Below, one piece after another: positions 12,027 to 24,387 of a stretch of 64,000 bases of DNA. The DNA comes from Drechslerella dactyloides (lineage: Eukaryota > Ascomycota > Orbiliomycetes > Orbiliales > Orbiliaceae): contig JAGTWJ010000019.1 in assembly GCA_020064725.1 (NCBI GenBank), positions 4,836,001-4,900,000 of the forward strand, in the 5' to 3' direction. Position 1 is the first letter of the stretch, and each line of letters opens with the position of its first letter. The position numbers were made by a program, and so were the translations under genes. The notes below the pieces were generated by a model. That model searched no databases and was not told the DNA's origin. It was given only the letters and a program-made list of their open reading frames with translations.

Positions 12027-12498
12027 GCCTGTGTGAGAATACTTTCAATTCCAAGTGCAGCGACCTTTCTTGCACTTTTCGATTTTTAACCTCCGACAAG
12101 CATAAGAGTCTATATGAGGTATCTACCACAGGGTCTTAATACCCCTCCGACATAGTACATGTACTTACATATTCACCGAGGCTGTTAAGTCAAGATTTTC
12201 TTTATTGTTTCGATAATATGAAGCCTTGTATGGCTCGCCTTTTGTGAGGCCCCGCATTAGAACTCCTACCACCGTTTCTCAACTATATTAAGATTTATGG
12301 GGATTCCATATGATACTGATACATCGATAGTGACGCGTTTCGGTCATAGCTACGCTGCGGCAAAAAACACTTCATCGTTAAAATTAAAGGTGGCCTGGAT
12401 TGACGGCCTAACTATGCTGTGCCGGTTTGATCCCGAAGGTAGAATGCCACTAGCTATGCGTGCTGTTTTGAGTGCTGTTTAAAACACTAATATGGCCA
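12027..12498. other. intergenic, convergent gene ends
   Basis: About 470 bp between the 3' ends of the metallopeptidase-like gene and the minus-strand gene that follows. No supported feature. A 61-codon plus-strand frame at 12297 has no visible domain. Confidence 0.5.
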
Positions 12499-13487
12499 TC
12501 AGTTACTATCGTAGAGCTTATCAAGAGAGGCGGCCTCATCCGCCCATTCGTTGATAAGATGCGCCTCAATGGAAGAAAAGCCAGTCGGATCGCTACCTGC
12601 ACGATGCCTCTTACTATGCTCTCGTGAGGGAATGCTCTGAGATGGAGAAGTGATCTCTGAACAAGCTGAGAGCTCTGTGACTTCATCATCGTATTTTCTA
12701 AATAGGGGCCGTCTTAGATCTTCCGATATGTGAAAATTCGCACGTTGTCCCCCGAGCAAGACTGGTTTACAACGCGCATTTTTGTACGAAGGGCTCGACT
12801 GGCCATCTGTATCCAGGACTTTATATGCGATATTAGGTTGTAACCACCGTTTGATTCGACCGATTTCGCTCTGAGATATTTTAGGAAGAGGGTATAGGGT
12901 GTAAAACTGCCACACCATTATCAGAAGCATGAAATAAGCCTAAGAATTAGATATCGGAAAGATCGATCTGAACTTACAGTGTCTCCAGGACCTAGAACAA
13001 ACTCAAGTGCCTCAGTCCAAAGCCATGACGGTCGTTTGTCCAGCCAATTCCCACAGTCGATTGCTGGGCCGAACCCTGCTGGTGTTGGAGCTGCACGCCA
13101 GCCACGTTTCATCGTTCCGTCAGGCTTCACATGCGGTAAGGGAAGCAGCCGGAGGATGTCGGCTACGGGGCGATGGTGAATGCGCTCTGCAGGCGGTAGG
13201 GAATTCCGGCGGTGGAATGACAGAATTGGATATACATGCATCGTTTGCGCGTCCTTTTTATCAACGATGTCGCGAACGAGTGCCATACGATATGACGCAG
13301 TATCAAGATATTCGGATGCGTAGGTGGAGCTCGCATCTGATGCAGCATCAGACCACGGTCTGTTAGATCTCCGTCTAGGATCAACTTCGATGAAAATGAT
13401 GTCTCCAGGCTCTGGAAGATTGGAATAGTCAATGTATCCATAGGTGTGGCTCCTGATGTGGTTGCTGATGAACGGGATTGAAGCCAT
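12499..13487 (-). CDS. hypothetical protein, two exons
   Basis: Exon 1 runs 13487-12978 (170 codons, ATG at 13487) and ends GPGDT before a consensus GTAAGT donor. Exon 2 ends at 12499. The best acceptor gives exon 2 from 12906 with a 71-nt intron and a 305-residue product. An acceptor at 12940 is also in phase but would make an intron of only 38 nt. The N-terminal part has PGDIIFIEVDPRRR, an Asp/Ser-rich patch and a Trp-rich DKRPSWLWTEALEFVLGPGD. There is no signal peptide or membrane helix. I do not recognise the family. It is divergent from the DUF924 gene, 366 bp apart, so the two may share a promoter region. Confidence 0.65.
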
Positions 13488-13853
13488 AGCGTCGGTAGAT
13501 TGTATCTTTATAATTTGGTTGAAAGCTTAATGTAGGCTTCAAAGGCCTTTTTTCCAGATATATAACCGAGTGCATGCTACAATTGTATACAAGCCTACAC
13601 CTGCTAGCTGCATTGTGATTTAATATCCACCTTTCGGTGTTGCTTGGGACGGCAAGACAACAGACAGGGGATCCCTGTCGATTGGTTGCACAAACTCACA
13701 TTAGTCAGCGCCGCGACTCCCCGCGTTCTGTCTGCAAGTCCCCAAATCCACCACCTTCCGGAGCTTCCACGGGTCCCAATTCTGTACACGCCTGGTCTCG
13801 CAAGCCAAATCCACACAGTTCCATATACGTCTGTTGTTTTGCAGTTCGACACG
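13488..13853. promoter_or_regulatory. shared promoter region of divergent genes
   Basis: 366 bp between the start codons of the minus-strand hypothetical gene (13487) and the plus-strand DUF924 gene (13854). An open frame continues upstream of 13854 in phase to a TTG at 13644, but has no ATG. I treat it as leader sequence. A bidirectional promoter is inferred from geometry only. Confidence 0.4.
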
Positions 13854-14627
13854 ATGGCCACGGCCCGCAGCTTGAACAGAGCCATATTCAACGGCACTCT
13901 CTACCAGTCCATCCGTGATCTCTGGTTCGATGGTGTCCCATGGGGCACGAAATCCCCTACGGAAGAAGCAACCCAGCGCTGGTTCCAAGGCACCAAAGAA
14001 CAAAAGGCGGAATTCGATAAGCTGTGCTTCCAGAAATTGAACCCAGCTGTTGTCGCACTTTCGCCGACGCAGTTCCCAATAGCCGGTCTTTCAGATACTG
14101 AGATTGCAGAACCCTTCGTCGCAGAAATAGTCGCCGCAGATAACGGCGGAGAGGAGAGCACCAAAACCGCCTTGAGTTTCATGATCCTGCTGGACCAAAT
14201 CCCGCGGAACTTATATCGGACAAAGGAGACCTTACGGCTCGTCTTCGACCACTACGATCCTATCGCTGTCTCTCTAGCACGACATCTAGCCACAGCAGAT
14301 CCCACGACGCGGTTGGACATGCACCCGAGCATTCGGCATTCTCTGACTTACAGAATGTGGTTTTACATGCCGTTAATGCACTCTGAGCGTTTGGCAGACC
14401 ATAGGATTCACCAAGAGTACTTAGATAAGCTTGAAAAGGAAAACTCGGACGACGAGGAGGTGTCTACCATGCTGGCGAGGATGCAATATTTCACGAAAAT
14501 GCATACTGATATCATCGAAAAATTCGGACGGTATCCCTATCGGAACGAGTATCTCGGGCGCGAAAGTACAGATGAGGAGAAAAAGTGGCTGGAAGATGGA
14601 GGTCCAAGGTTCGGTGTGGGGGGTTAA
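13854..14627 (+). CDS. DUF924 family protein
   Basis: Single exon, 257 residues from ATG 13854 (MATARSLNRAIFNG). The protein matches the DUF924 family (PF06041), found in bacteria and fungi and usually 180-260 residues long. Visible hallmarks are the WFQGTKEQKAEFD segment, SFMILLDQIPRNLYRTKE with the conserved LLDQxPRN core, a following FDHYDP, then YRMWFYMPLMHSE and the C-terminal FGRYPYRNEYLGRES. Family members are soluble, all-helical proteins of unknown biochemical activity. I chose 13854 because it is the first ATG in frame; upstream in-frame sequence lacks one. The gene looks intact. Confidence 0.9.
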   Translation: MATARSLNRAIFNGTLYQSIRDLWFDGVPWGTKSPTEEATQRWFQGTKEQKAEFDKLCFQKLNPAVVALSPTQFPIAGLSDTEIAEPFVAEIVAADNGGEESTKTALSFMILLDQIPRNLYRTKETLRLVFDHYDPIAVSLARHLATADPTTRLDMHPSIRHSLTYRMWFYMPLMHSERLADHRIHQEYLDKLEKENSDDEEVSTMLARMQYFTKMHTDIIEKFGRYPYRNEYLGRESTDEEKKWLEDGGPRFGVGG

Positions 14628-14770
14628 CCTGCCCATGTATCTTAAGATCTTACGAACACTACGTTTTATTCCCTGTATCTCTGTGGGTGTCTCTTGCACT
14701 TAACACTTAATATCCATATCAAGATTCTGTACCTATATATTGCCCTTAAGGCGGGGAAATTGCTACAAAT

Positions 14771-15239
14771 TCAAGGAGCGCTATCAAGGAATGTGTACAA
14801 TCTCTCCACTTTGCCCTCTCTCACAGAGACGACATCCAGTCCTGTGACCTCTGGCTTCTCTCCTGGTTTCCCATAACCCCATTTGAGTCTTGCAACAACA
14901 ATATCGGACCCAGCCGGAGCGGCGACATCAACTGGACCTGCAGTTCAACGGTAGTCAGTGCCTGGAATTTCTGGAAATTGAATTTGTACTGTGAAGTGTC
15001 TTCATCATATCGCTCGAGAACTCACCTAGCTCAGAGAAAACCCATTCCGCGTTCTGGAGTTTTGCGACAGTTGCTGAGATTCCCTCGTGAGTGGTGGCCA
15101 CATCTTGAGGATCGATGAAAATTCCGTTTGGATGCCAAAGGCGTGCAAGATTCTGTATCCGCTCTTCGTGGGAAAGGGTGCCAAAAACCTTGTAGAGGTT
15201 ATCTTTCGTAATGGAAATTGCTTGTTCGACAGATGCCAT
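14771..15239 (-). CDS. SnoaL/NTF2-like small protein
   Basis: Two exons, 15239-15026 and 14937-14771, with an 88-nt intron (GTGAGT to CAG, phase 1), give 126 residues. The size and pattern fit the SnoaL-like/NTF2-like fold: an N-terminal helix (MASVEQAISITKDNLYKVFG), LARLWHPNGIFIDPQD as the helix-strand that closes the cone, then IVVARLKWGYG, VTGLDVVSVREGKVERLYTFLD as the long antiparallel strands. The FxxGKIxxLYxFLD end is typical of the family. These proteins act as small-ligand isomerases, cyclases or binding proteins; nothing here fixes the substrate. No biosynthetic cluster is adjacent. Confidence 0.8.
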
Positions 15240-16198
15240 TTCGAAAATCAAATGAGGCTAGTGCAGTATAGTGTGCTTGCGGATGCTGTGGAAAGAAATT
15301 GATCACAGAATGACGATTACTCAAAGTGTCAAACAAAAAGATAAGTATCTAAAATTATTTGATCAGAGGGAAACCCCGGTTTTTACTCCAAATGTAATGG
15401 TAAATCGATTAATTGAGTACTTAGTTTTAGTTCAGCTTCAGCTGCCGATATATATACGCACGTTGTACACTAAGGACAGACAATCCTCAGCATCTCACGA
15501 TGGTGCCAGCGCGAATCAAGCAGTCAGCGACCCGTTGTGGCTGCCAAGACTTGCTTATTGATGCTCTCCAATTGCTGGATTTCTAGCGGTGCTGACAAAC
15601 ACCAGGCACCCTCTCAGTAGCTAGTAGATTCCGCGACTTTGATTGAAGATTATCAAGTAATCAAGAATTTGGTAAGCTACGAGCATGAATGTAATCGACA
15701 AGTTGTCGCAAGCAGCGACGGTTGCGTATGGCGTTGATCAACTGCTATGCCTGTAGCTACGTAGCTTGTTGTCGTGCGAGAGAGGCAGAACCCAGTCACT
15801 TGCAGCTCTGATTCAAAGTATCCGCTCGCGGAGCTTTACGCTTACCCTGGGATCTGGATCAAAATATCTTATCAAGCTCGAAGACGCCTTACCGCAAAAG
15901 AGCCTATCACTATGGATAAACTCGAAAAACACTCCTCATCAAATTTGTCACAAAAGTACATTTGTGTGTCGCTAGGCGGCACACGACAAAGTCGACACAG
16001 GCGAAATTTCGAGAGTTTCCAGTTGATATCTATTCCAAAACTTGCTTCAATATATATTAAATCATCATTCTCGTTGGATGGATCATGATGTAGATAATAT
16101 TTTTGAATTCGTCTACATTCAGCGTAGGCGAAACGCTCCACGATTCCTAAAAGTCCTATAAAATATATATTTCAATATTTAAATGTGATTGCGTCGTT
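15240..16198. other. intergenic, nothing recognised
   Basis: About 960 bp between the start of the SnoaL-like gene and the 3' end of the regulator gene, both on the minus strand. Short frames at 15271 and 15774 are AT-rich, lack motifs and are not supported. Confidence 0.5.
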
Positions 16199-18043
16199 TC
16201 AGCTGTCAGTGTTGGCTTGAAGTGGTTGCAACTGGTTCGCGAGACCAGCAGTATCCAAGATATTCCGTAGTTCCTCTCCAAGTTTATCGTGGAAATGCCG
16301 AACCCATGGAAACCTTATAAGGATCTCCCTCGCAGCTGCCCAGCTGTCGACTCCTAACGCTACAGTGCAACTTCCCAGACGCGAGAGCAGCCATGTCTCC
16401 TTCTGTGGGTGAAATACCGATACACCACCGGCGAACAACACCCACAAAATAAACTCGTCATCCTCTTCACTCTCCAGCAGTGCGCAGACTGCATGCCTCA
16501 GAAGATTAGTAATAAGATCATACGACACCCGTAATCGCGAGTGAGCCGGCCGGATGATCATTGTCGTCATCAACGCCAGCAACATAAGATGACACGCATC
16601 CTCAGCAACATTTGCTGGCCGCTCTTCCATCAATGGATGCGTACGCAGAAGTCGATAGCACACTGATATCAGAATCTCCTGGAAATCAAGCGGCGCTATC
16701 ATTGGGCTTTCCTGTGTATCGTTCAGATATCGCGAAGAGCACAAGATATCTCGGTAGATGCATTGCAGTTCAATGTTGTATATTTGGGCTGCGGTCGTCG
16801 TTACAAAGGCCTCGTAACTACAAACTGACCACGTAGGTGTCGCGCGGATGAAATCGTGTGGGAAGGCATCACGGTAGAAGCGTGGCTGCGAGCCGCTCTG
16901 GAATGAGTACTCCAGATCCGTTCTAAATTGGGACCGTACCTCATGAAATTAGCCATACTTCACCATTATGGCAACTGCGCAGACAAACTACGAATGCTTT
17001 AAACCTTGATACGCACCTGCATATCTTCTGCAGCAGCATCCAGTGGAACGAAAATGCTTCCACGCCTCCCCTCAATTCGACCATACGCCCCAACGCGTCC
17101 ATATGGATCTTTGCTCCACCCGGAGTTCGTAGTATATTATGGTGCATGGCGATAGACATGACGCTTGCAACTGTCGAGTTTGATGGAGTATCCTGCCGCC
17201 CAAGATTCTCATTGATGCAGCGGTACGAGTTTGCCAGGTGGCGTAGAGTTATCGGCGAGTCTTCATTCGAGCCGGCGAGGTAGTCAGCGTGCGATTGCGC
17301 CAAGGCAAGGAGGCAGTGGAAAACTATAGTGATGTACTGTAGATCAGCTACTTTAGTTCTCTCTATTGTATTAGGGACTGAGACCCGTGAATTAACCAAA
17401 CCGTGGAGTTATCCAGAGTCTGGCGTGATGGCAGACGCGTTCATCTTACAGGCATCATCCGTCTGAAAATATTCGAACCACAGTACATGTGCTTCGGCGA
17501 ACGGTATACACAGCTCGGCTGGGTAGACTATCATATTGCCCAGCTGGAAAACTGCGTGTACGACATGTCAATTGTTAGTATAGAATTGAGGTGTCCACTT
17601 GGTTTTGCGCGCAGTCGCACTACAAATCCAGGTAGGTGCTACATACACTGCGCAATGCGCTTCCGCATATCATATCCCACCACGCGCGGGCTTATCATAA
17701 TCGCAACGTCATCGCAGACACGTCGGTACAGGGGCGTCCTTTCGCGCCGCGCTACCTCAGTCGTGCGCAGATTATCGTTGCTAGGTGCCGCAACTCCAGA
17801 ACTCTCGCTCGCGACGCCGGTGCCAGCCGATAAACTATCACTTATATTCGGAGCTAGAGTCTTATCGGCTGCATCAGCGACGTCAGGTAGGAGGACGCGG
17901 GGCTTCGTGTTGGTGTGTTCTCGTCGTGGACGCTTCTTCCCTGCGTTCCGGCCGAGCATAACGGAGCTGCGGATTTGTTTGCGCGCATCGGCATCGATGG
18001 CAGCACCGTTGATGAAATGGAATTGCATCGTATCGCGAGCCAT
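16199..18043 (-). CDS. Fungal_trans_2-type regulator without zinc cluster
   Basis: Four exons give 517 residues: 18043-17647, 17551-17450, 17347-17017 and 16922-16199. Introns of 94-102 nt all keep phase. The N-terminus has FHFIN and, 12 residues on, RKQIRSSVMLGRNAGKKRP, a short motif known at the start of many fungal regulators that lack a Zn2Cys6 cluster (often labelled tachykinin family). The rest follows the all-helical Fungal_trans_2 middle-homology pattern: VLWFEYFQTDDAS, the helix YITIVFHCLLALAQSHADYLAG, SVMSIAMHHNILR with MDALGRMVELRGGVEAF, and the C-terminal DDEFILWVLFAGG then SWAAAREILIRFPW. No DNA-binding domain is visible, so DNA binding may depend on a partner or be absent. Target genes cannot be inferred. 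Confidence 0.8.
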
Positions 18044-18710
18044 TTTTCGGCCAATATGGGGTTATCATTGTTATGGTCGCCGTTGTAATGTGCGGCTCGA
18101 TTGTAGGTCAACTAACTATTATAAGTCCTTAGCCAGGAGGTGGATTTGAAAGCCGCAGTTAACGTATTATCTCCGGCCGAGTAGCTGAGAAATTGCCAAA
18201 TCCGGCGACCAGCCAGAACATATATTGCAACCACATAGCAAGAGCTCTACATGGACAAGTTTGTATAATCAACGATATAGATGTGAAATTGTTCCGTTGT
18301 AGCTATCAAATAGCGTAATAAATAATACATATAGGATCTCTCGGTAGATCAGCCAGTAGAAGGAACAAGTCAACTGGGCATGGAATGAATGAAAATGCCC
18401 AGTCTCTTCAATGCATCGCTCACCCATCGCGCGAGCCGCGTGTAACCCGTACAAAAGAAACATCATCAGAAGCGATAGTAAGCCCATCCAGCACTGCCGG
18501 GTCGAAGTAAAAGCAGCTGCGCCATCGTAACTGGAGCCAGGAACGAAAGTTGCAACAATAACCAAGACACCAATCCTCGTAGTAGTAAACCCCATTCAAA
18601 CGCCAAAACACCGCTGTTCAAAGCTCAAGAAAACAAAAGAGATCCAACCCTACCAGAGACACCTTGCTCGTTCCTGTGATCGTAACTTAATGCGAGAAAA
18701 CTCAATACTT
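18044..18710. other. intergenic, nothing recognised
   Basis: About 670 bp upstream of the regulator gene and downstream of the coiled-coil gene. Short minus-strand frames (18269-18611) include hydrophobic runs but no start and splice combination I can support. Confidence 0.45.
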
Positions 18711-21700
18711 TCAAGGCCACGGATACCCATTAACGCCGTACCCACCATTTCCTCCCGCTCCGCCAGCTTGTCCACTTCCCCTCGAGCTCATGCTACCATA
18801 CCCATGGCTATGTCGGCTGCTCTGCCCTGTATAAAACCCCATGGGCAATGGCGGCGGTGGCACGCCATTCATAAAACCCCACCCTCCATTACCAGTTGTA
18901 GCACCAGTCATGTGCATTCCTGACTGGGATTGGGTTTGCGATTGCGATTGCTGCTGCTGTTGCTGCTGCTGTTGTTGCTCTAGTCTCTTGCGCTGATGAA
19001 ATACAATATTCTCAATTGCTTCCTTTTGCATCTCCGCGCTTGCGCTAGCAAACTCTGCGTAAAATGTCTGCGAAAATTCCGAGGGATTAAGCCCCGCCTC
19101 CAACAAGGCGTCCGTCACGCGCTGGATTTGGTCGCGAGAAGGGTACACTGGCATTTGTTGTTGTCGTCGCTGAGGTAGCGGTGGCGGTGGCGGATGGGCC
19201 AGGTGCATCCGGTTGGAGAACGGGTTGGAAGATGCCAGTGAAGGCTCACGATATTGGCTCCTCACGCTGCCATCGTCGCGGAGACTATAGGTCTCTTCCA
19301 GGATGGGGAAAGGATGAGGCGGCGGCGGTGCGCCAAAGGTGTTCCCTCGGGTGCTAGCGGAGGTGATATAAGGCGATGGATATTGTTCCGCTGATCCCCC
19401 ACCGCTATTTCGGCTCCCTCGTGGAAAGAACGGCCCATCTTCGTCGAGTAGCGAGCGGGCGCGTCCGCGCGGTGCTGCTGTCATGTCGTCCTCCAGAGTG
19501 AGGCTGCGTGGTTGGCCATGGGCCCAGGAGGCCTCGGTCGATGTTGGAGATGATACTCGCGAAAGTGGCGCACTCGTGACCAGCGTCTGCTTCATCCACA
19601 ACTTCTTAGCTTCGTTTTCTGAGATTATGCTTGGGCTGCTGATTGGTGACCGCCCGGGCAGCGGATCGTCGCCCTTGGAGAAACCATAGATTCCGAATTT
19701 TGGCGGCTGAGCATGAGGATTCGGCATTCGTTTAGCTGCGAGGCCAGTAAGAGGGGTAAAAGCATTATTAGTTCGTACCTTGGGTGGCTCCATTGGCGGC
19801 GGGGTTCCGTGGGGCGGAGAAGGACCGGAAATATCAACCAGTGGGTGGGAATGCTCCGCGTTCCTTGGCGATACCTCTGCGGGACGGCTGTGGCCCCAAG
19901 GGTTGTTTGAGCGCGATCGCGATGAACCTGTCTTCTCGTATGTAACATCTTCATCCTCTGGGATTGGGATAATCTTCGGATCCTCGGCAACTCGATTTGA
20001 TGGTGGACGGGGTACTGGAGTTGCCGATAGAAGAATCTCTCGACCCGCTGGAGTTTCGTCAAGCGCGCGACGTAAAATGTTCACATCGATGGACCTTGCG
20101 AGGGCTTGCAAGAGCGGGTTTTCGGTAGCCGAATGCCCCGTCTTGAGTTCCTTGAGAACAGTGTGAATCGCATCCTGGCTCTTCTGCTGTTGGTCGTGCG
20201 GCTCGGCAGAGGTGTTTGCAGCGGGTTGCATATCATTCAAAGGTTGATAGGTGTTTTGAGCGCCTGTCATATCTGATTTGACGTCCATGTTTGGGAATCC
20301 CGGTGATTCCGAGCGATCGCGACGGGTTTGATCTATCGCGCTCTTTGTTAGTTTGCAATTGATTAGGATGTGCAAGATAGCATACCCTCGCCTAATGGCA
20401 TCAAGAACTCATCCAAGTAAAGCGGCGTTGCCTTCTCATTATCTAGAAGACTTTCAAATTCTCTGTCGCCTTCAACAATGATGCCTTTTTCGTCCTCGTC
20501 CTCGTCTTCATCCTCAGTGGATTCGTCTACACGCATGCTACCGATGCCACTTCCCACTCGTTCGTATGGGTGAGTCCTATTGTCGACCCCCGAGGTACGT
20601 ATCCCGTTGCCTTCAGCATCGCGAAGGTCTCGGGCGTCAGGGACCAGGCCTGGGGACATCGGATTCAACACAGACTCCGCCGCTAGTTCCACACCTTCAC
20701 CACGCTCATCATCGTCTTCAACATCGTTTCGAAGATCTTCCCCTTCAAGGCCTTCGTTGTCTGTATTTGTTCGCAGCAGTGGTTGCCGAACTCTGGCATA
20801 GGCTGCTATGACAGAAGCTGAGGAGCCCTGACGTGTAGTATATATCCCGCTTGCATGTCCAGACACCCGCGTCATATTGTCATCCGCAGTTTTCACGGTC
20901 GCCCGCGAGCCATCCATTTGACTTAGCTGGTCGTTGATTCTCTCAAGCTCTTTCGCTGCGTCAAAATAAGGGACGGTGGGCTCGTCAACTTCCGAGGGGG
21001 GTACATAAGGGGGAGATCTGACACGCGATCTGCCACGAGGAGGAGATGCAGTGCTCACAGACTCTTCTTCGGCAATGTCGCTTGTGGCCGGCCTCGCACT
21101 TGATATGCTATAGGAATGGGATCGGCGAAGCAGAGAAGAGGTGACACTCGAAGCTTGCCGGCCCCAAATTGCCGAAGACCTCGTGGTACGGACAGTCGAT
21201 GCTGTTGGAGGCGGTTCATCGTAAGAAGCCTGGGTGTGCGACTCCGGTATCTGGGAAATGTTGATGGACGACGGCTTGCGGCCGTGCTGTGGAGGTGGGG
21301 ACACGCAAGCAATCAAATCATCAGTCTTGTTGAATCTCGACAGCCACTTGTCTTCTGTGATCTCTTCTCCGTTGAGATCACCCTTCCCAAAGAACAATAG
21401 GCGCGTACAGCTGTCCAGATTTAGAGAGAGCCGATATGTTAACGCCGAATCAACAGAGGACGAATGTATCGAATCTTTGGATCGGAGAAATGCCAAATAG
21501 TTCCCTATCGCACATCTAACGCTCTTTGTAAGAGCCGTATATGAGGCTCCAGGATGAGGAACCCGAATGGAGGGTACATCGTATTGCGTATTGAAAGAGA
21601 CGAACTGCAGGCTGACTTGGATATAACCAGGGGGCGAGCGATGTTCTTCCAGGACAGTTGGGATGGTTGAATGGCGAGAAACAGGCCTGACGGTTTCTTG

Positions 21701-22737
21701 GACGCTGGGGGCGCGCTCTTCGCCATCCGGAACATTTGACTTCTCCTGTAGTAACTCATTCAATCTCTTGACGTCACTAATCTCCAGAATCAAGTTTTCG
21801 ATTTGCTGACCGTAGCTCCGATGCAATCCTTGGACTAGCTCTGCTGTCGCGCCTTCTTTCTTGACGTTGACCATCTGCTTCGCATGCTCTTCCTTCAACT
21901 TTAATATTTCTTCGTGATGTTTCGTCGATAAGCGGAACAAAAGGTCGTCTTGTTCCTTGATATGGCGGGCTTCCATCATGGAGATCTCTTGGTCTTGTTT
22001 GGTGCGGGCCATTTCGAGATTCTACAGGGTCAGGTCAGCAAGGGTAAGGAGCACTCGCGTTGGACCTGGATTGTGACAAGAATTACCTTGAGCTTCTCTT
22101 CCATCTCCTTCAGGGTCTGGCCCATCAATTCTCTGAGCTCGCGACGCGTATGATCATTGCTTGTCCGACGGTACCCTCGTCGCGGCCGAGTGTCCGACGT
22201 CACCTCGGATCTGGTATCAGAGGACATCATCTTTCCGACGTCACCGATTTCTGACTCGCTTTCTTCTTCCGTCCTCTGTGGGTAAAATCTCTCCTGCAGC
22301 GTCTGACCGAATGTTGCGTATGGATAGGGCGCGGGGCGCGCGGGAGTGGCAGTCGTGGTTGTAGTTTCTTCGTCTTCTTCGGAGGCCGTGCTTGGAGGTG
22401 TGTAGATAACGTCTCCCGACTTGCCCTGTCCGACCGAGGGAATCGCGTGTTGCCCGTATGCCGCGATCAGATCTGGATTGTGCTGATCGGTCATTACCGG
22501 CTGGGCTGCCTCGCCGCGTGGTGTCGGAGCGATATCTTCCTCGTCGTGATAAAAGACTGTGATTTTGGCCCGGGCGGTCGCGCGAGGTTGTCGGTTTGCG
22601 AGTCTGGCGGCAAGCCGGCGCTGAAAAGGATTCAAGGAGGTTTGCGAGGCCTGCGATCGAGCGGGAGCGGTCCCGGTGTTGGTCTCGCGGTAAACCTGGT
22701 GTTCTCCAATGTCCTCTCTCTGTATCGAAATCGGCAT
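18711..22737 (-). CDS. large disordered protein with central coiled coil
   Basis: Three exons (22737-22087, 22021-20386, 20332-18711; introns 65 and 53 nt, phases 0 and 1) give 1302 residues. The first 190 residues are polar and disordered. A charged helix spans about 195-310 (RRELRELMGQTLKEMEEKLK into the KHHEEILKLKEEHAKQM region) and should form a coiled coil. A more ordered block follows (about 370-460: GYIQVSLQFVSFNTQYDVPS, a YRLSLNLDSCTRLLFFGKGD strand pair). Acidic Asp/Glu runs, proline patches, a polyglutamine tract and a Gly-rich tail complete it. A late helix YPSRDQIQRVTDALLEAGLN looks conserved. No enzyme motif or membrane segment. Function unknown; a scaffold or cytoskeletal adaptor is one guess. 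Confidence 0.75.
18946..18981 (-). repeat. CAG-type triplet run coding polyglutamine
   Basis: Mixed CAA/CAG codons on the minus strand encode about ten consecutive Gln, followed by alternating Gln-Ser, near the C-terminus of the 1302-residue protein. Such runs vary in length between strains. Confidence 0.85.
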
Positions 22738-24387
22738 CTAGATATACGACCGCTATCTGGGTGGTGTACGTGTTCGGGGAGGTGTTGAGGTGGAGTCGCA
22801 GATTCCGCGGGATTTGTCTCCGATCGATAAAGAAGCACGTATGAAAGTATGTATCTCTGAGAGAAGAAGTCTCGAAGCGAAAGAATTCCAGGAACCGATC
22901 TTCGGATAGGTGTCGCAGCGGACCTCTTGTACCTCTTTTGATGCGAAAGCTAGCGTGTTCTTTGTTTGAAGCGCCGGTCCAACCTCCTCCAGTCGAGAGA
23001 TTGCTACGTGGATACCGTTTCGCAGCACGTAGAAGACTGGTGGTGGCCTTTATTGTGGACGGGCGCTTTCGTCGGGTGAGGATGCGTGTTTTAGGCCGTA
23101 TGACAGCTCAGCATATCCAAGCCGATTGTGCTATTGGTGGGGAGGACAAGGGGTGGACGGAGCAGGCTCTGGGTTCTGCCTCGAGGCGAGAATGGGCCAA
23201 ATGGGGTAGTTGAGGAGCTTAATCTTCCAAGATTCCCCAGATTCCCTGAGCCTAGCGCCGACGTGGAAATTGAAATCTGTAAAGGTCCTGAAGGGGCGCA
23301 CGGAATATGCAGCGTCTTCTATTCTCGGAGGCGGGTTCGGTCGCTGAACTAACAGGCAGATTGCAATCGAGTGATCCTGACAGCAGTAAAGCTAGGGAGC
23401 TGCAGAGGAATGGGGCTTGCATGCAGGAGGGGCCAGCCAACTAAGATATGCATGCAGCTGGAGAGAGCAGGCTGTCCGCGGTGGAATTTGGAGGACAGGC
23501 CAGGACAGCCGCCGACAGGGGAGCAGCAGCGGTATCACCAGCAGGCCCTCTTCGGTCTAATCACGATGAAGCTGGGAGACGAAGCGGGCGAGAGAGTATG
23601 ACGATGAGGACGAAGATGGCACCGTAACCGCATGCAGGGCAGTGTCGATGACGCCGATGATGCACGAGACAGGGAGGGAGAGAGGGAGAGGAAGGGAGGT
23701 AGAGAAAGACCCGGTCTACGAGACGGATGGACGGTGATGATGAGATGGTGATGGTGGTGATAGCGAAGAGAGAAGGTGCGTCGAGAGAGGAGAGGAGGCC
23801 GATAGCGACAGAACGGGCAAACGGAGCGGATGGGGAAAGGCGGGCGAGATAAGGCGAGGCGCCAGATGGCCCCGGCTCACCACGACATTACCTTACCTAA
23901 GCTCGAGCATATCTCCGGCGAGATACTACTCGAGGTCACGCAACAGCCACGAACCGCCGCACACGCTTACAGAGTGATGGACGCCGACATTGACGAATCC
24001 TTTACGGACTGCTCCCGTAAGTTGGCGCATGCACTTTGACAAGGCTTGAGGTTTTGGGACCCTAGATGCTCACATATAATGAAGTATGCATATGCGCATA
24101 TGGACAAGGCTGATGATGTTGGAGACAGCCGACGTCAAGGCCAAGGCGCCATCCCTCAGTCTCCAGTTTGTGCAGTACCTGGTTGCCTCTGTCCGACCAA
24201 TAGAGTACCGACTCCTCGCGGTCTCGTAAACCGAAATGCGATATATAACCCTCGAAGGTCTACGGCGGGCTGGCTTGGTCGCTTAATTAAGGCACTGAAG
24301 TCTGGCTCGCGAGAGAAGATTCCTTGCTCAAGGGCAGCATGGCGTCAATACATTGATACTTGATCGCTGGGCAAATGCCAGCTCAGT
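22738..24387. promoter_or_regulatory. long leader/promoter of the coiled-coil gene
   Basis: About 1.6 kb with no supported coding region. From about 23640 to 23830 the plus strand is strongly purine-rich (GAGAGGGAGAGG-like runs with GATGGTGATGG), so the strand of the gene is pyrimidine-rich. Such CT-rich tracts are common around fungal transcription starts. The exact start is unknown. Confidence 0.4.

Noticed and set aside
9004..18043. Secondary-metabolite cluster
   Set aside because: A regulator, a SnoaL-like protein and a membrane protein lie near one another, but no polyketide synthase, peptide synthetase, terpene synthase or tailoring oxidase is in the window.
17403..18149. 248-codon plus-strand frame
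   Set aside because: Antisense to exons 1 and 2 of the regulator gene, whose minus-strand model has consistent introns and family motifs.
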